DNA of 64,000 bases from Sweltsa coloradensis (taxonomy: Eukaryota; Arthropoda; Insecta; Plecoptera; Chloroperlidae), in assembly GCA_024449915.1 (NCBI GenBank), contig JAMZAV010000030.1, forward strand, positions 186,001-250,000. The letters are read 5' to 3'. Under the pieces are notes generated by a model. That model was not told the origin of the DNA. It made no database searches and saw only the letters and a program-made list of their open reading frames with translations. Both the position numbers and the translations under genes were made by a program. Shown in pieces: positions 12,801-24,800 of the stretch; within the stretch, counting starts at the first letter, position 1; the number at the start of each line of letters is the position of its first letter.

Positions 12801-15800
12801 AAAACGGGAAAACCAATAAAATGATGTATATGCCTAAAATTGAGTAAAATAACAAAAAAATGAATTTTGAAAATTTTCAGTCTAATTCATTGCCTACTCA
12901 AAATATCTGGATAATAATAATATCAAGTATCTATTACGACTTTCAGAAGACAGTCATATAATAATTGTTGTACGTAAAGAAAATAAAAAGCTTGTCTTAA
13001 TGAGGTAAAAAATAAAAATCAACAACGATGATAGACAAGTGTTGATTCATGCGCGGGTGTGTTGGCGCGTAAGCTATGAGTGCGAGAGAGACAGCCGCGG
13101 GAATCGGCGGCGCGAGAATCTACTCGTCGGGTCGAGACCTCACAGCTGACCATGCACGTGCTTGGTGAATGGATTCAGGATTGTCACGTTATCTGTTTTC
13201 TCTGGTCGCTGCGCCCTATTGTCCGCGCTGTTACTTGTGTTTAAAGGAGATTAAGTATTTTTCCGTTGATATCGATCAATGCTCCGTGCATGAAGATCAC
13301 ATTTCCCTGTATCTCTTCATTGACTCTGGGAACGATATTTACTACGATTTCGAATCGTGCTTGCGACGAGAGAAAATTGCACGGGCGACTGAACTGCATC
13401 CTTGAAGTCCCTAGGGAATGGTCCGGGTCTCCAAGGTCGAGATCGTCTCAGCTTCAAATGTTGCAGTACACTACACGGCTAGCTGGTAGTGGCAGCCGGC
13501 AGTGTTATATCCGAGAATAAGACACGGCAACTCAACTTATATAACACTCGCGCTTCAGTTAAAACAAGTGTTGTATTGACATCATCATTGATTGAAAACA
13601 ATGATCTTGTAATTATTATTATCGCATTCGCGTAAGAAATACACGGCACTGCACTGCTGAGAGAGAATGTGAAGTGTCTGAGCTGGCAGGCAGGCAGGCA
13701 GGCAGGCAGGCAGGCCGGCCGGCCGAGAGAGGAGAGGAGAGAAAGAAAGAGAGCCGTGCCACTGGCAGCGCGAGCGGGAGGGGAGGGGTAACCGGTCTAG
13801 TAGGCAGCTGCCAGCGGGCGGGGAGGTGAAGTGAACCTGACTACAGCTTACAAAACACCGCGCTCGCTGTCGATGATGTATTGTCTTGCAGGAAATAGTG
13901 CTTCGTCCGTCAGTCGGTGTTCACAAAGGCGAAAACGATACATTAGGTAATTTAACATTGAGAAACACAACATTTTGAACGTACAGCAGGAAAACGATCG
14001 ATGAGGAACGATGGATGCGGGAATTTTTAACATTTGAAAAGGGCTTTCCGCGGAGTCGCTCTCTTCGTCAGCAGTCCGCTGCGCCTCCTCCTCCACCCGA
14101 TGCGGATGGATCACCGCGATCGGCTGAGACTTCTTACCCGGCTTTATGTCGGCTCTCAAAGTCGAAACCCTGCCGCCCGACGCAGCTCGACGGGCCTGTT
14201 GTGTCATTGCCAACTTCACCTGGTAAAAAAAAATCATATACTTTTTGAAACAAAACATGCCATTCCTGTTACATAAACATTAAACAGTAAAAAGTAAAAG
14301 CAAAGGAACATTGCATAGAGCATTGACCTCGAACCTTTGCAACAGCTCTAAGACCTCGGCGCACTACATCATTCAGTGATATCAAAGGTAATAGGTTTGT
14401 TCGTTTGCGGACCTAGTGTTAACACTAGGGCTGTGCGAACGGGAGATTTCAATTCGAGTCGAGTACGAGTTCGAGTTCAGTCAAATGTTCGGTTTTCGAG
14501 TTCAATTCGAGTTCAATTCGAGTTCATTTAAAAATTAATTTATAATGATGTTAGGCCTAATTATTTTTTTATTTTATTTTATAGATATTTATTTTATTTA
14601 TATTTAAATCGAGTTTATTTCCAAATTGAGAAAATGTATTCTCCATTTCAGACTTTCTACTAGGCCTATCAAACAAATTCTTCAGTTTTAAAGCCTAGGC
14701 CTACCTTCTGGGTTAAATATTTTGGTTATGGAGACCTAGGGCCTAGCTAGGCCTACAACTAACCTTGGTTTGAAGGGTCTAGGTCTAGTGCTGGGTGCAT
14801 TTTGGTATGGCAATGTGAGTTTGTAAGCCTAGCTAGGGCCTAAGATCGGTAAAATATACTAGGCCTAATCTTGTCCAGAAGAAATCCTGGCAACTAGGCT
14901 AGGCTTACTAGCAATTGTACTGTGCTACTAGGCCCTACCTGTTGTCACTGGTACTGTCACGCAGTGTTGTTTGAATGTTTACCTGCATTGTGACAAGTGT
15001 TCCATCTCATGAATATTTCAAAATTGTATTTTATGCTAGGCCTATGCTTTAGAGAAGAAATTACGCCTAAGCCTAGCCTAGTCCGCCGCAAATTTTTACG
15101 AATCATCTGGTTGCTCTGCTCTCGCCTCGTGAATCGTGGCCATTTTTGTTGTCAACATACATCTCGGACACAAAAGTGGTGATACACGGTAGACGTGAAT
15201 GATTTCAGAAAACAGCCAATCAACGCTCGCATGTGACGTATGACTAGCTCCAATTGGATCTCGCAAAGTTCAGCCGGCCAATCATAACGAGTTTCAGGTC
15301 AGAAGGAGTTCGACTATCGTGTATCACGAACTTTGCCGCGTGTGCTGCTATCTAACGGAGGAAACACGTAACTTTTGACGGGTCGGTAAATGAAAATGCT
15401 GTTTTTACCGACGCTCGAATATTCGAGTTCAAAATAAATGAAACTCGAATTTGTTCGAACTCGCCGTGAACTCGACTCGTACTCGAATATTCGAGTACTC
15501 GCACAGCCCTAGTTAACACTCAAAAAGTCAGCGTCTACACTTGACACTGGCTTCTAGGCTAGTGTTATGAGTGCCAGTTTTAACACTGAAGCAAACGAAC
15601 GGACCAAAATGGCTCTTTTCACAAAAGTGTGTGCGAACGAACAAACCTAGTAATAATTAATTATCGACATGTTTTGTAATATCACTCTGTTCACTCATAT
15701 TGAGGACAAACATAAATACTTTTCAAAAGTGCACCAACCGTATTAAATTTTTCCAATTTCCTTAATTTTTTTATATTAGAGTGCATGCCAAAAATACACC

Positions 15801-18800
15801 AAATTATTGATATTTCATTTTGGTCTATCACTGCTCTGAACCCTCTCCCTGCCGCTCTTGTACCTGCCGCAGGTCCAGATTGCGTGACCCCGACACGGAC
15901 CGCGAGTACGACTGTCCCGTGTGCCTGCCCACCCTGTGGCCGCCGCGCAACACCTCGTCCGAGGGCACGATCACCAGGCACGCCACCTCCTGGATGTGCT
16001 TGCGTAGCCCGGCGTCCATCAGGTTCCACGAGGGGCAGCGCGCGGCTCGGGGGGCCTGGCGCACGAGGCAAGCTTCAGCACTCTCGCACAGGGTGCTCAC
16101 CAGCTCCACGAAGCTCTGAAACACGGAGGAAACAATGGGAATGCAAGAACCAGTGTTGTCCTGAGGAACAAATTTTGAACAGGTACAGCGAGGAAAACGA
16201 TCGATTGAGGAACGATGGATCGGGAATTTTTAACATTGTGTAAATGGGACTTATTGCAAAACTTTTCAAATATACGATCTGCGGAAAGGACGATCCGGGA
16301 ACGATCCATAGGGTTTGACTGCATCACTAAAAAAACTGTAATTTTGTGTGGTTTTAAGTTTGAATATTGGTGGTAGGCTACCACCTTATACACATCATAA
16401 TTAATTATGGTCAAACTTATGGTTCGTTAGACATTCAAAATTCGTACTGCTTACCGGACTGAACTGCCTGTCCTGTGGTGTGTTCGAAGCAGTCACTAGG
16501 TGGTGGAGCCGAGCATAGCTCTGACATGCCTGGTCTGGGGGAAGTCGTTCGGTGGCCGATATCAAACTATCCTCCAGTCGACTGATGTTCCAGCTCAACT
16601 CCTTGCCCAGCAACACAAAACTGTAACAAGGTTTAAACTGAATTGTATGCACACGTGAACTAAGTTCTAAGAAAGATTCAATTCGTACATGTTCTCATGG
16701 ATGTATTGTTCATTGACGTCACTTTAATTAGCAAAAGGCTTAACCATAGGCATACTCTTTTCAATGGCTAAGCTTTTCTTGGGACCTTGTAAATAATGCT
16801 GCACAAGCACTAGTCTCTCTTAAATTCAAACTCATTGGGACCGTTCGGTGTTAAAAGTCCCATCATAAAAATTTGGCGTAAAATAGATTTGACATTCAAT
16901 TCAAGCCATCCAAAGCTTTTAAAAAAAAATTATCACTAGTTTGAATCAAATTGAAGTTTGAATTAACATGGATTTACTACAGCTGCAGTACATTACATTG
17001 TGGGTTATTTTTTAGCACAATGTATTCACAACTGCACTTGATTATCCGCATTATCAATAGTTAATGTAATACACAGTAATAGTATGTAACTTCTATCTGC
17101 TTAAAGCTGCTACAAATTAGTGAAGTTAATTTTGGCATATATGCACCTCCATTTACTACAATGACAAACCTCCTGTCAGGATAAACTCAACATTTATTAA
17201 TGAGCTTCGTTGTTAGGATGGCTCGTAATTCAATGTTTACACTTGCTAGTTCTCATCCCAGATTTGATTGCTTAAAGTCCATATCAGAAGTTAAAAAATA
17301 AAAGTATTTTGTCTGAAGCAGGATTCAAACCCAGGAACCAGGCAGGACCTTCTGCATTGGAAGAAGGGACTCTGTAGCATATCCGGAGAAAAAAGGTCCG
17401 ATGGAGCGCTAGTGAGCAATCAGCTGTTTAGCAAGATGGCCGGGTAAAAGGGGATAGCTGCCGTCCACACGCTTGGCTAACATTGCATGGACCCTAGCTT
17501 GAAACCTACTTTTTCTGTTGAAAACGTCCAGTTACATAATAGAAAATGATTCAGAACTATAAGTTAATATCTTGTGGTATAGTTAAAGTTTGAACATAAT
17601 GAAAATCTGTAAAGAATAAGTGATTTCATATAGGGTACGTTCTTCCCACGTACTGCATTTCAAATTACTAGCGCCTATGATTTGTTTGCCCTAAAACAAA
17701 GAGCATCAATTACAATTACTAATCCCAGAGTATAAAATAACCTTGTAGTATAATATGCTAAAGCAAGCGTGGACTAGTAATTTGACAAAATGTTAATGGC
17801 CTAGAGCTGTGATAAACTGAGAGAACAGCGCGGAAAATTGACGGCCGCCTAGCTTGGCCTAGGCCTACTGCTTGCCAGTTTCAACCATCCCTAGGTGTCA
17901 AATGACTCGGCTAGAAGAAAACTACCTAATAATTTTTGTTACTAAAATATAAATTTTAAAAATAATTAACCAGACTGTATCCCAAAACTATAAATTTATT
18001 TCAATAAATTGGATAGGCTCCGTCAGCTGTGTTGTCTAGGCGTGTTGATCTCGCATTTACAGCCAAGTCGCCTAGCCTAGGGCCTAGCAGACGTGCTAAA
18101 CTCTGGCTTAAATAATAATATTCTGGCCAGACTTAATTTCGTATGTAGGCCATCACACTCTTTCGAGCTTATTATATATTATTTAATGAAGAGCCTCCAC
18201 GAAATAATAAACAATTGTAGGCCCTAGGCCTACTTTGACACCGCACCAAAGCAAATCTAGGCCTAAAAATCTCGCGTGAACGGCTGAAAAGGCATTTAAA
18301 TGTGCAAAATGAAGGGCGATGTGAGGTTAAATCCATTTTTCAAACATCTGGTGTAATCTGCTTACATATAAACACAGACATTAATCGGTAGTGTAATCGG
18401 CAAGATAAAATAATGTCCCATATATATGCTTCATTCAAGAACCTGTCAACATTCACTGCCGAGACCCAAAAGTCAAGTTTAGATAATACCTTTCAGGTAG
18501 TTTTGTATGAGTAAATGGTTGAAATGGATGGAAATCTATTTGGTTACTGTATTTTATTGCTTTCTAAATTGCAATTTTGGTGAATTAAATATACAATCAT
18601 AATATTTCTTAGTATTTTCGTAGACTGACGCAATTCACAATGCGTTTTCCTATCAGGTGGGCGTACCTATCCCCGATTCTCTAGTTCCTCACTCGCGCGC
18701 CAGAGAGCCATACTGTTCCTTGTTTCCTCGGATACTGCAGAAAACTAGTAAAATTGTTTCTTATAAATTTATGTACTTTGCTATCTTTTGTGAAGATATT

Positions 18801-21800
18801 CAATAACATAATTGAAAAGGAAGTGTTTTGGAAGAATTTGCAGATAATATCTGCAATTTTTTCTTGTATTCAACTTTATAGTGTTCTTTGAACTAAATAC
18901 TGAACATCTTCGTTGAGTGCATTACCCTGGGCTTTGAAGAACGCTACAGAAGTTGTGCGCCATGAACTTGATGGAAGCTTCTAGGAGTTGCGATGTGATG
19001 GCGAAGACAGGCTCGGCCCAACGCACATTCGGAAGAGTGGCAAGCAGCTTATCACAACTCATCACAGTCTCCAGGATGTTGTCTGCCATCTGGAAGGAAA
19101 CACAGTCGCTGTCAGCATGATCAACAGTGTTGTGCTCATTGTTAACAAAAACAATGCGTAAGTGATAGTGATAGGCCTACTGAAACGCATTACTTTTTTG
19201 TTAACTTTTCAATAAAAGCATTGCTTTTATTTCATAAAGAATGTCAGGAATTAAAAAATCAGAAAATTAGGAAAAAAAATAAATAAATCAGGAAAAATTA
19301 GGCCTAGGTAGTAGATACTACTTATTTGGGTTAGTTTTTTTAATGAAGTTTTTAATTATCACAAAGTTTACAGGTTTCTTCAAGTAACTGTACTTTTACA
19401 ATTTGTCAGACTATCCCATCTTTACCAGATGTTGTCCAGTGCCAATTCAATAAATCTGACAATTTAGTGCAAGACAGAAACAAAATGTGAATTTTTATTA
19501 AAACCCACATACACATCCAAATTTCATTTACATTTTAGAGAAAGAAAGATTTTTTTAAATTTAAAGTAAAGTAACTTTTTAACTAGGTAACTTTATTAAA
19601 TAGGTAGGCGGAGGCCTGTGATTTCTTTTCTGACATCAATCTATCTATTGGAATTTGGAAGCAGGCAAGCGGGGAAAATTACTTCAACTTAAAACATTGA
19701 TGATTGACATTGTATGCGAACTGCAAAGTCAACCAAAAAATCATGCTCAGTTCTTGTGGTGAAATCGGGTATACGTAGTACACCTCTGGACAAAACTAAA
19801 TCAATGATAAACATAATTTACTTAAAAAACTTTTCAGCAAATATCTAGTTTTCCAGTGTGGCAACTTATTACTTTTACTCACAATGGGGTTCTAGTGACG
19901 CAATGTTAACGGAATCTTCAAGTTAACAATTGGAGACCCACCAACTCTTCAATTAACTTACCATATGTACAACATGCTGCTGGTAGCATTTGTCGATGAG
20001 CTCCCTCGGTAACGATGCGAATCCTTTGGTTGGCCATATCCTGACAAAGTACTTGGTGATCCACCTCAGACTCTTGCGGTAGATGTCGTCGAGACCGTAG
20101 GCAGCGGCGAGTGGCAGACACTCGAGCACGCCCACGGCGCACATCGTGCACGGCTTGTGGAAGAAGTGACAGTACTTGACCTTCAGCGTGTACTCTATCA
20201 CTTCCTTCAGACCCTCGAGACCAAGCATGTCTGCCAGCGTTGCCAGCTCAACGATGCTTATCGTGTCGGGGATGTTGTTGGTGCCAGAATATATGTGGCA
20301 CAATGCAAAGAACACTGCATTATATGAGAACCTAAAACAGCATTCAATAATTTTTAGCATAATGCAATGCCATGTCAAAAATGAATGTTGTCACTAAATG
20401 TACACACTTTCTTAGAGTAAGGCTGCCTAGTAGGCCCTACCTAGTTTTTTTTTTTCAAAAATATTAATTGTTAGGTTCAAAATTATTTTTAAACTTTTTT
20501 CTAACAGTCCGTTCTGTGTTGATGACAAACTTTTTTTATTTGAAACAAGGATATTTCTAATGTAGTGTAGGATTCCCCTGTTTTCCTTCCAAAATCGTAA
20601 CTATTTTATTTTAAGTTTTAAACAATAATGAGAAAATAAATATCACAAATCTACAAAGAACTGAAACCCAAAAATTTACAAATTTACAAATTCCAGAAAT
20701 TACAAAAATATGTTTTTCTTTTTACTAACATACCTAGGCCTAGAAGCAATAGGCCTATTGCCAGATTTTTTTATGTACACTAACATTTTATTCTTACTAG
20801 AGCATTTGCAGATTGTAAATATTCATTATGTAGAAAGCATGTAATATGGGTGACAAACCATTATGTGTAACTGACTTGCAAGTGCTACTTTTATATTATT
20901 TTAATGTTACGTAAAAATGCATTTAGTAATATGTATCTTGTTTTTAATTGGGTCTAATTATCTACATGAATTATGTACATATCAATGACAATACCAATAA
21001 ATATCATATCATACCCAAAAACAAATACAGTACCTAATTAAATAACTGAAACAAAATGAAGGAATAAATGTAGTCTCCTCACCCTTGCAAGGAGATGACG
21101 TCCCCGGCACTCTGCACCCATCCACCACTGAGCACGGCGGCAAAGTACTGACACCGCGACGACAGTATGCACTTGTGCGCCTTGATGCGCCGCCCGCCGA
21201 CGTCAACCGTCACGTCGGTACTGATTTCCTCGAGGAACATACGCAACAGGTCCTCGCCTAGACGGGACACGGGTCCGCTACCTCCTCCGCGCACAGACAT
21301 GGAAGTGTCTGTCTCTTCCGTGCTGCCCTCTGTAACACAAGCAAGCACACTTTGCACAACCATAGGCATAGACAAAATTAAACAATCAATTTTGAATAAA
21401 ATTTTGAACAATTTTGAAATTAGTAGTTAATTGGGTTTTGTAGCGTTTATAGAAATCATGTTAACTGATGTAGAGCAGGCCCATGGCACAAAACGCTAAT
21501 TTTACATACGAACGGTAGTTAATAATGTAAGCGTAGGCCTACTTGTTGTAATTTCATATTACCTTCCACAGGCAACATAGTGTAAACTTAAACTCATTAC
21601 CCCTGAAACGTATATTATAAAACCACTCAACTGAACTTTAACCATGAACATTGCTTGAGAAAGGAGACCGAGTCTCCGAAATATCGCGAATAAAAGTAAG
21701 TAACCCAGGTTAAAGTTCAGTGTAAACTGTTTTTATAAATTTTGCAACTATTGAGACTTGAATGTGACTTGTGAGTAGGCCTAATACAAAATCAAGTTTT

Positions 21801-24800
21801 AAAAAATAGAAATACTTTGTCAAACTCACCTAAGCCAGAGGCTGCCATGCTGCTCTGCATGCTGCTGATGTCAGACAGTTCGGACTGCTCATCGCCGTCC
21901 GCCGGAGACTTGCTTCTACCTAAGCTCCCCGACATCGAGGAGGCGGTCATAGTGGAGTGTAAGTGAGGGAACAGCCGGCTGAGAGATCGGCTCGTTGTTC
22001 CGCCGCCGATGGATCGCGTCATCATCAGCTTGCTCTCAATCCATGAGGTCTCGGGGATGCTGCGAGTCATGCGGTTCACGGTGGCAAACGAGGGCAACAC
22101 GTCGCTGGCTTCGATCGTTTCTTCTCTTGCAGGTTCCTTGTCTAGGTCGGACAACTTCACGAAACTGTCGAGGGATTTTTCTTCCGAGTGGATTTCTTCA
22201 ACGTCGGCAAAGATGTGACTCTCGACCATGCCGTTTTTAAGTGTTGTATTTACGTTCATGATGCCACATGTTTCAATGGTAGTGAAGTCTGTTCCCGGTT
22301 GGACCTTTTTTTCTTCCGAGCGTTGAGATAGAGACGTATCTTTTTCCTGCGTGGGCAACTCCTCCCACACATCGAAATGATCGATATTGTTTGTGGCTTG
22401 CTTTGGAGGACTTGCTACAGACAGATCGTGGTTTGTCAGATGTTTGCTTTCATTGCCAGCAGAGATGGTAGATAGCGAAGTGTCGCGATTGAAGTCTTCC
22501 CGCATCGACGACTGAGAAGTGAGGCTCAAATCAAACGTTTCAAACTTGTGGTCCGAATGGTCGATGTCATGTGAATCATCGATGGTTTCCACATCCGTAA
22601 CTTGAGATTCTTCCTCGTTTATGAGTTTCCCCTCGGATATAGTGTCGGAATACAGATCGGACACGTCTCTCTCGCTGTCTGTTCTACCCTCGTAGCTGAG
22701 TCGCTTCGTGAGTTTGTCGTAGGATTTAGAAGGGAGACGACTGTAGCACGACGAAGACACTTGCCTGGAAGAGATCTCACTAAAGTGGGTAAGGCTACTC
22801 TGATCCGGCGACAAGGCCTCCTGAAGAGACTGACTGCTACCTCGCGTCCTGCTCTTGGACAGCGAAGCCGTACTGGAGGTTTTATCCTCGTTGGGGCTGA
22901 TTATGTTGTGATCAACGGACAGACTGTGGGCGCGCTTGTGCTTCTTGCGCGGCTCTTCGCAAGGCTGGATTGTATTCTTTGCATCGGGATTCCACGAATG
23001 GCGGTTGTGACTAGGCCTGATGCCCGAAGGTAGTGTCCTCCGTCTTGCCACGGGAGAGTCCGTATCCACAAACATGAAAAAGCCTTGTTTCTTTTCTTCC
23101 AACTCCTCAGCTTGATTCAACGTCATCGTTTCGGGACTCGTGACATCTGAAACGAGCTTTGCAGATTGTGATTGATCATTTTCTGAATTATCCTCCTTAT
23201 CAAACGTTGATGTATTTAACTTGGGTAAGTGTGACCTAGCATTTGCTGCTCTATCAGAAGTGGGATTCTTATCAGTTTTGAACTTTCTGTGCATAGACAG
23301 ATGAGGAGAAGCAGCAACTCTGGGTTTTTCATCTAGTGACTTACTCATTGTGTCACCAATATCGATAAACATGGAAAACAACGGCTTTTTCTTATCAAGC
23401 TGGTCATTTTTCTCCTCCTTTGCTCCTTTCTTACAATCTGTTTCTTTCTTCTTTGATTCGGAATCTGATAGATCCACAAAAAATCCACAAGAATTCTTTT
23501 TAGTTGATTTAAGAGCATCTGACCTCCTTTTATCCCCTACATTATTGAATCCAAAAGCATTTTGTCTGGCAACCTCATCTTCTCCATCTGTCACAGATCC
23601 CAAGCTAGAAATCGGAGCAGAAGATAGTGAATTGGTTTCTTCATTTCCTATAAAACCGTCTTCCACGGTTGATTCGTTACTTGGTTGAGGAGGATCACGC
23701 AAGTTAACAAAGAAACCCAGAGGAGCGGTTTTTGGCGGTGTAGATGGTTGACTGTTGATTTCAACGCTTTCAATCTTTACATTTCGAAGCGTGCCATCAC
23801 TTTTCCTCCGCCTCGCGTCCAAAGGGGGCTTCGAGGCCGTACTGCAGTGACCCATATCAACAACCCACGAAGTAATCAAACTGGTCACGGGTTTTCTTTC
23901 GGGGACGGGAGTTTCTTCCACAACGATCGGTGCGGCACCAGATAGAATGGGCGCAAACTCGTTCTTGCGACGGGATAAAATCGGACTCTCCGAAGGACGT
24001 ATCGGTGTGGTGTAGTCGAGACTGGATACGCCGCCGGATACGATAGGTGTTGATTCTGTCCTCCTTTGTCTCAAAGGACTATCGGTTATTTTTAAGTGAG
24101 CTATAAGATCAAGTGGGGGCATGTGTGTAGCATGTTTTGAGGAATTATCACAACCAGTCGAGATATTTGCATTTTGGTTCTCATCTTTAAGAGACACCTC
24201 TTCTTGGACTTTATCAATATCTTTAGTATCTAGTACACTATCAGCCTCTTTAACGTTTCCTTTTGGATTCATATCTGCGACATCAGTCTCTGTGGAACAT
24301 TGAGATGTATCGAGAAGGATTGTGTCTACTGGTTTGTTATCAGTTTCCACATGCTGCATAACGACGGTATTTAATACTGGAGCAGTAAATTGCGAAATAT
24401 CATTATGGTTAAGGTTAGATGATAGAAATGTAGTTGAGCTCATGTCCACACTTGCAGTCATCAAGTCGACGGATGGCCGTACGACAGGTGTTTCAACGCC
24501 GAGATCCGCTAGCAAGGGCTGGGCATCACGGAAGCCCTCGCTGCCAGTGACGTGGGTCGAGTACTGCGGTATCAAGCTCTGGAAGAGCAGGTTCCCCTGC
24601 CTCCGCTCATAGTCTTGTCGCAGTACCGCGAGACGCTCATCGTCCGGCTCCAGCTCAAACGTGTTCCGACGAATCAGGTTCGGCCGATCCGAGTTCTCGA
24701 TGTCACTCTCCGTTTTCGAGTGTTTCAGCGCATTGTCTCCTTGTCCTTGATTCGGATCGCCACCGGAGACCGACATAGTAAGGTTCATTGGTTTAACGCT

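Larger units (their letters stand above)
14049..16159. repeat. Tandem duplication, copy 2, carrying a hAT insertion
   Basis: Matches 11275-12296 base for base except for scattered substitutions, one 7-8 base indel near 15540, and the hAT element 14426-15511 with its target duplication. The left joint cuts exon 9, the right joint lies in the intron beyond exon 8, and both flanks are pogo-like sequence. Confidence 0.9.

Noticed and set aside
13169..13520. Two overlapping open frames in the GC-rich block of intron 8
   Set aside because: No homology or splice signals. They sit within a probable pogo-like element.
14049..14222. Second functional exon 9 of BTBD8
   Set aside because: The donor and last 38 bases are missing. 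Continuing the frame enters transposon sequence and stops.
22602..23033. 143-codon + strand open frame
   Set aside because: Lies wholly opposite the giant exon 3, with no independent support.
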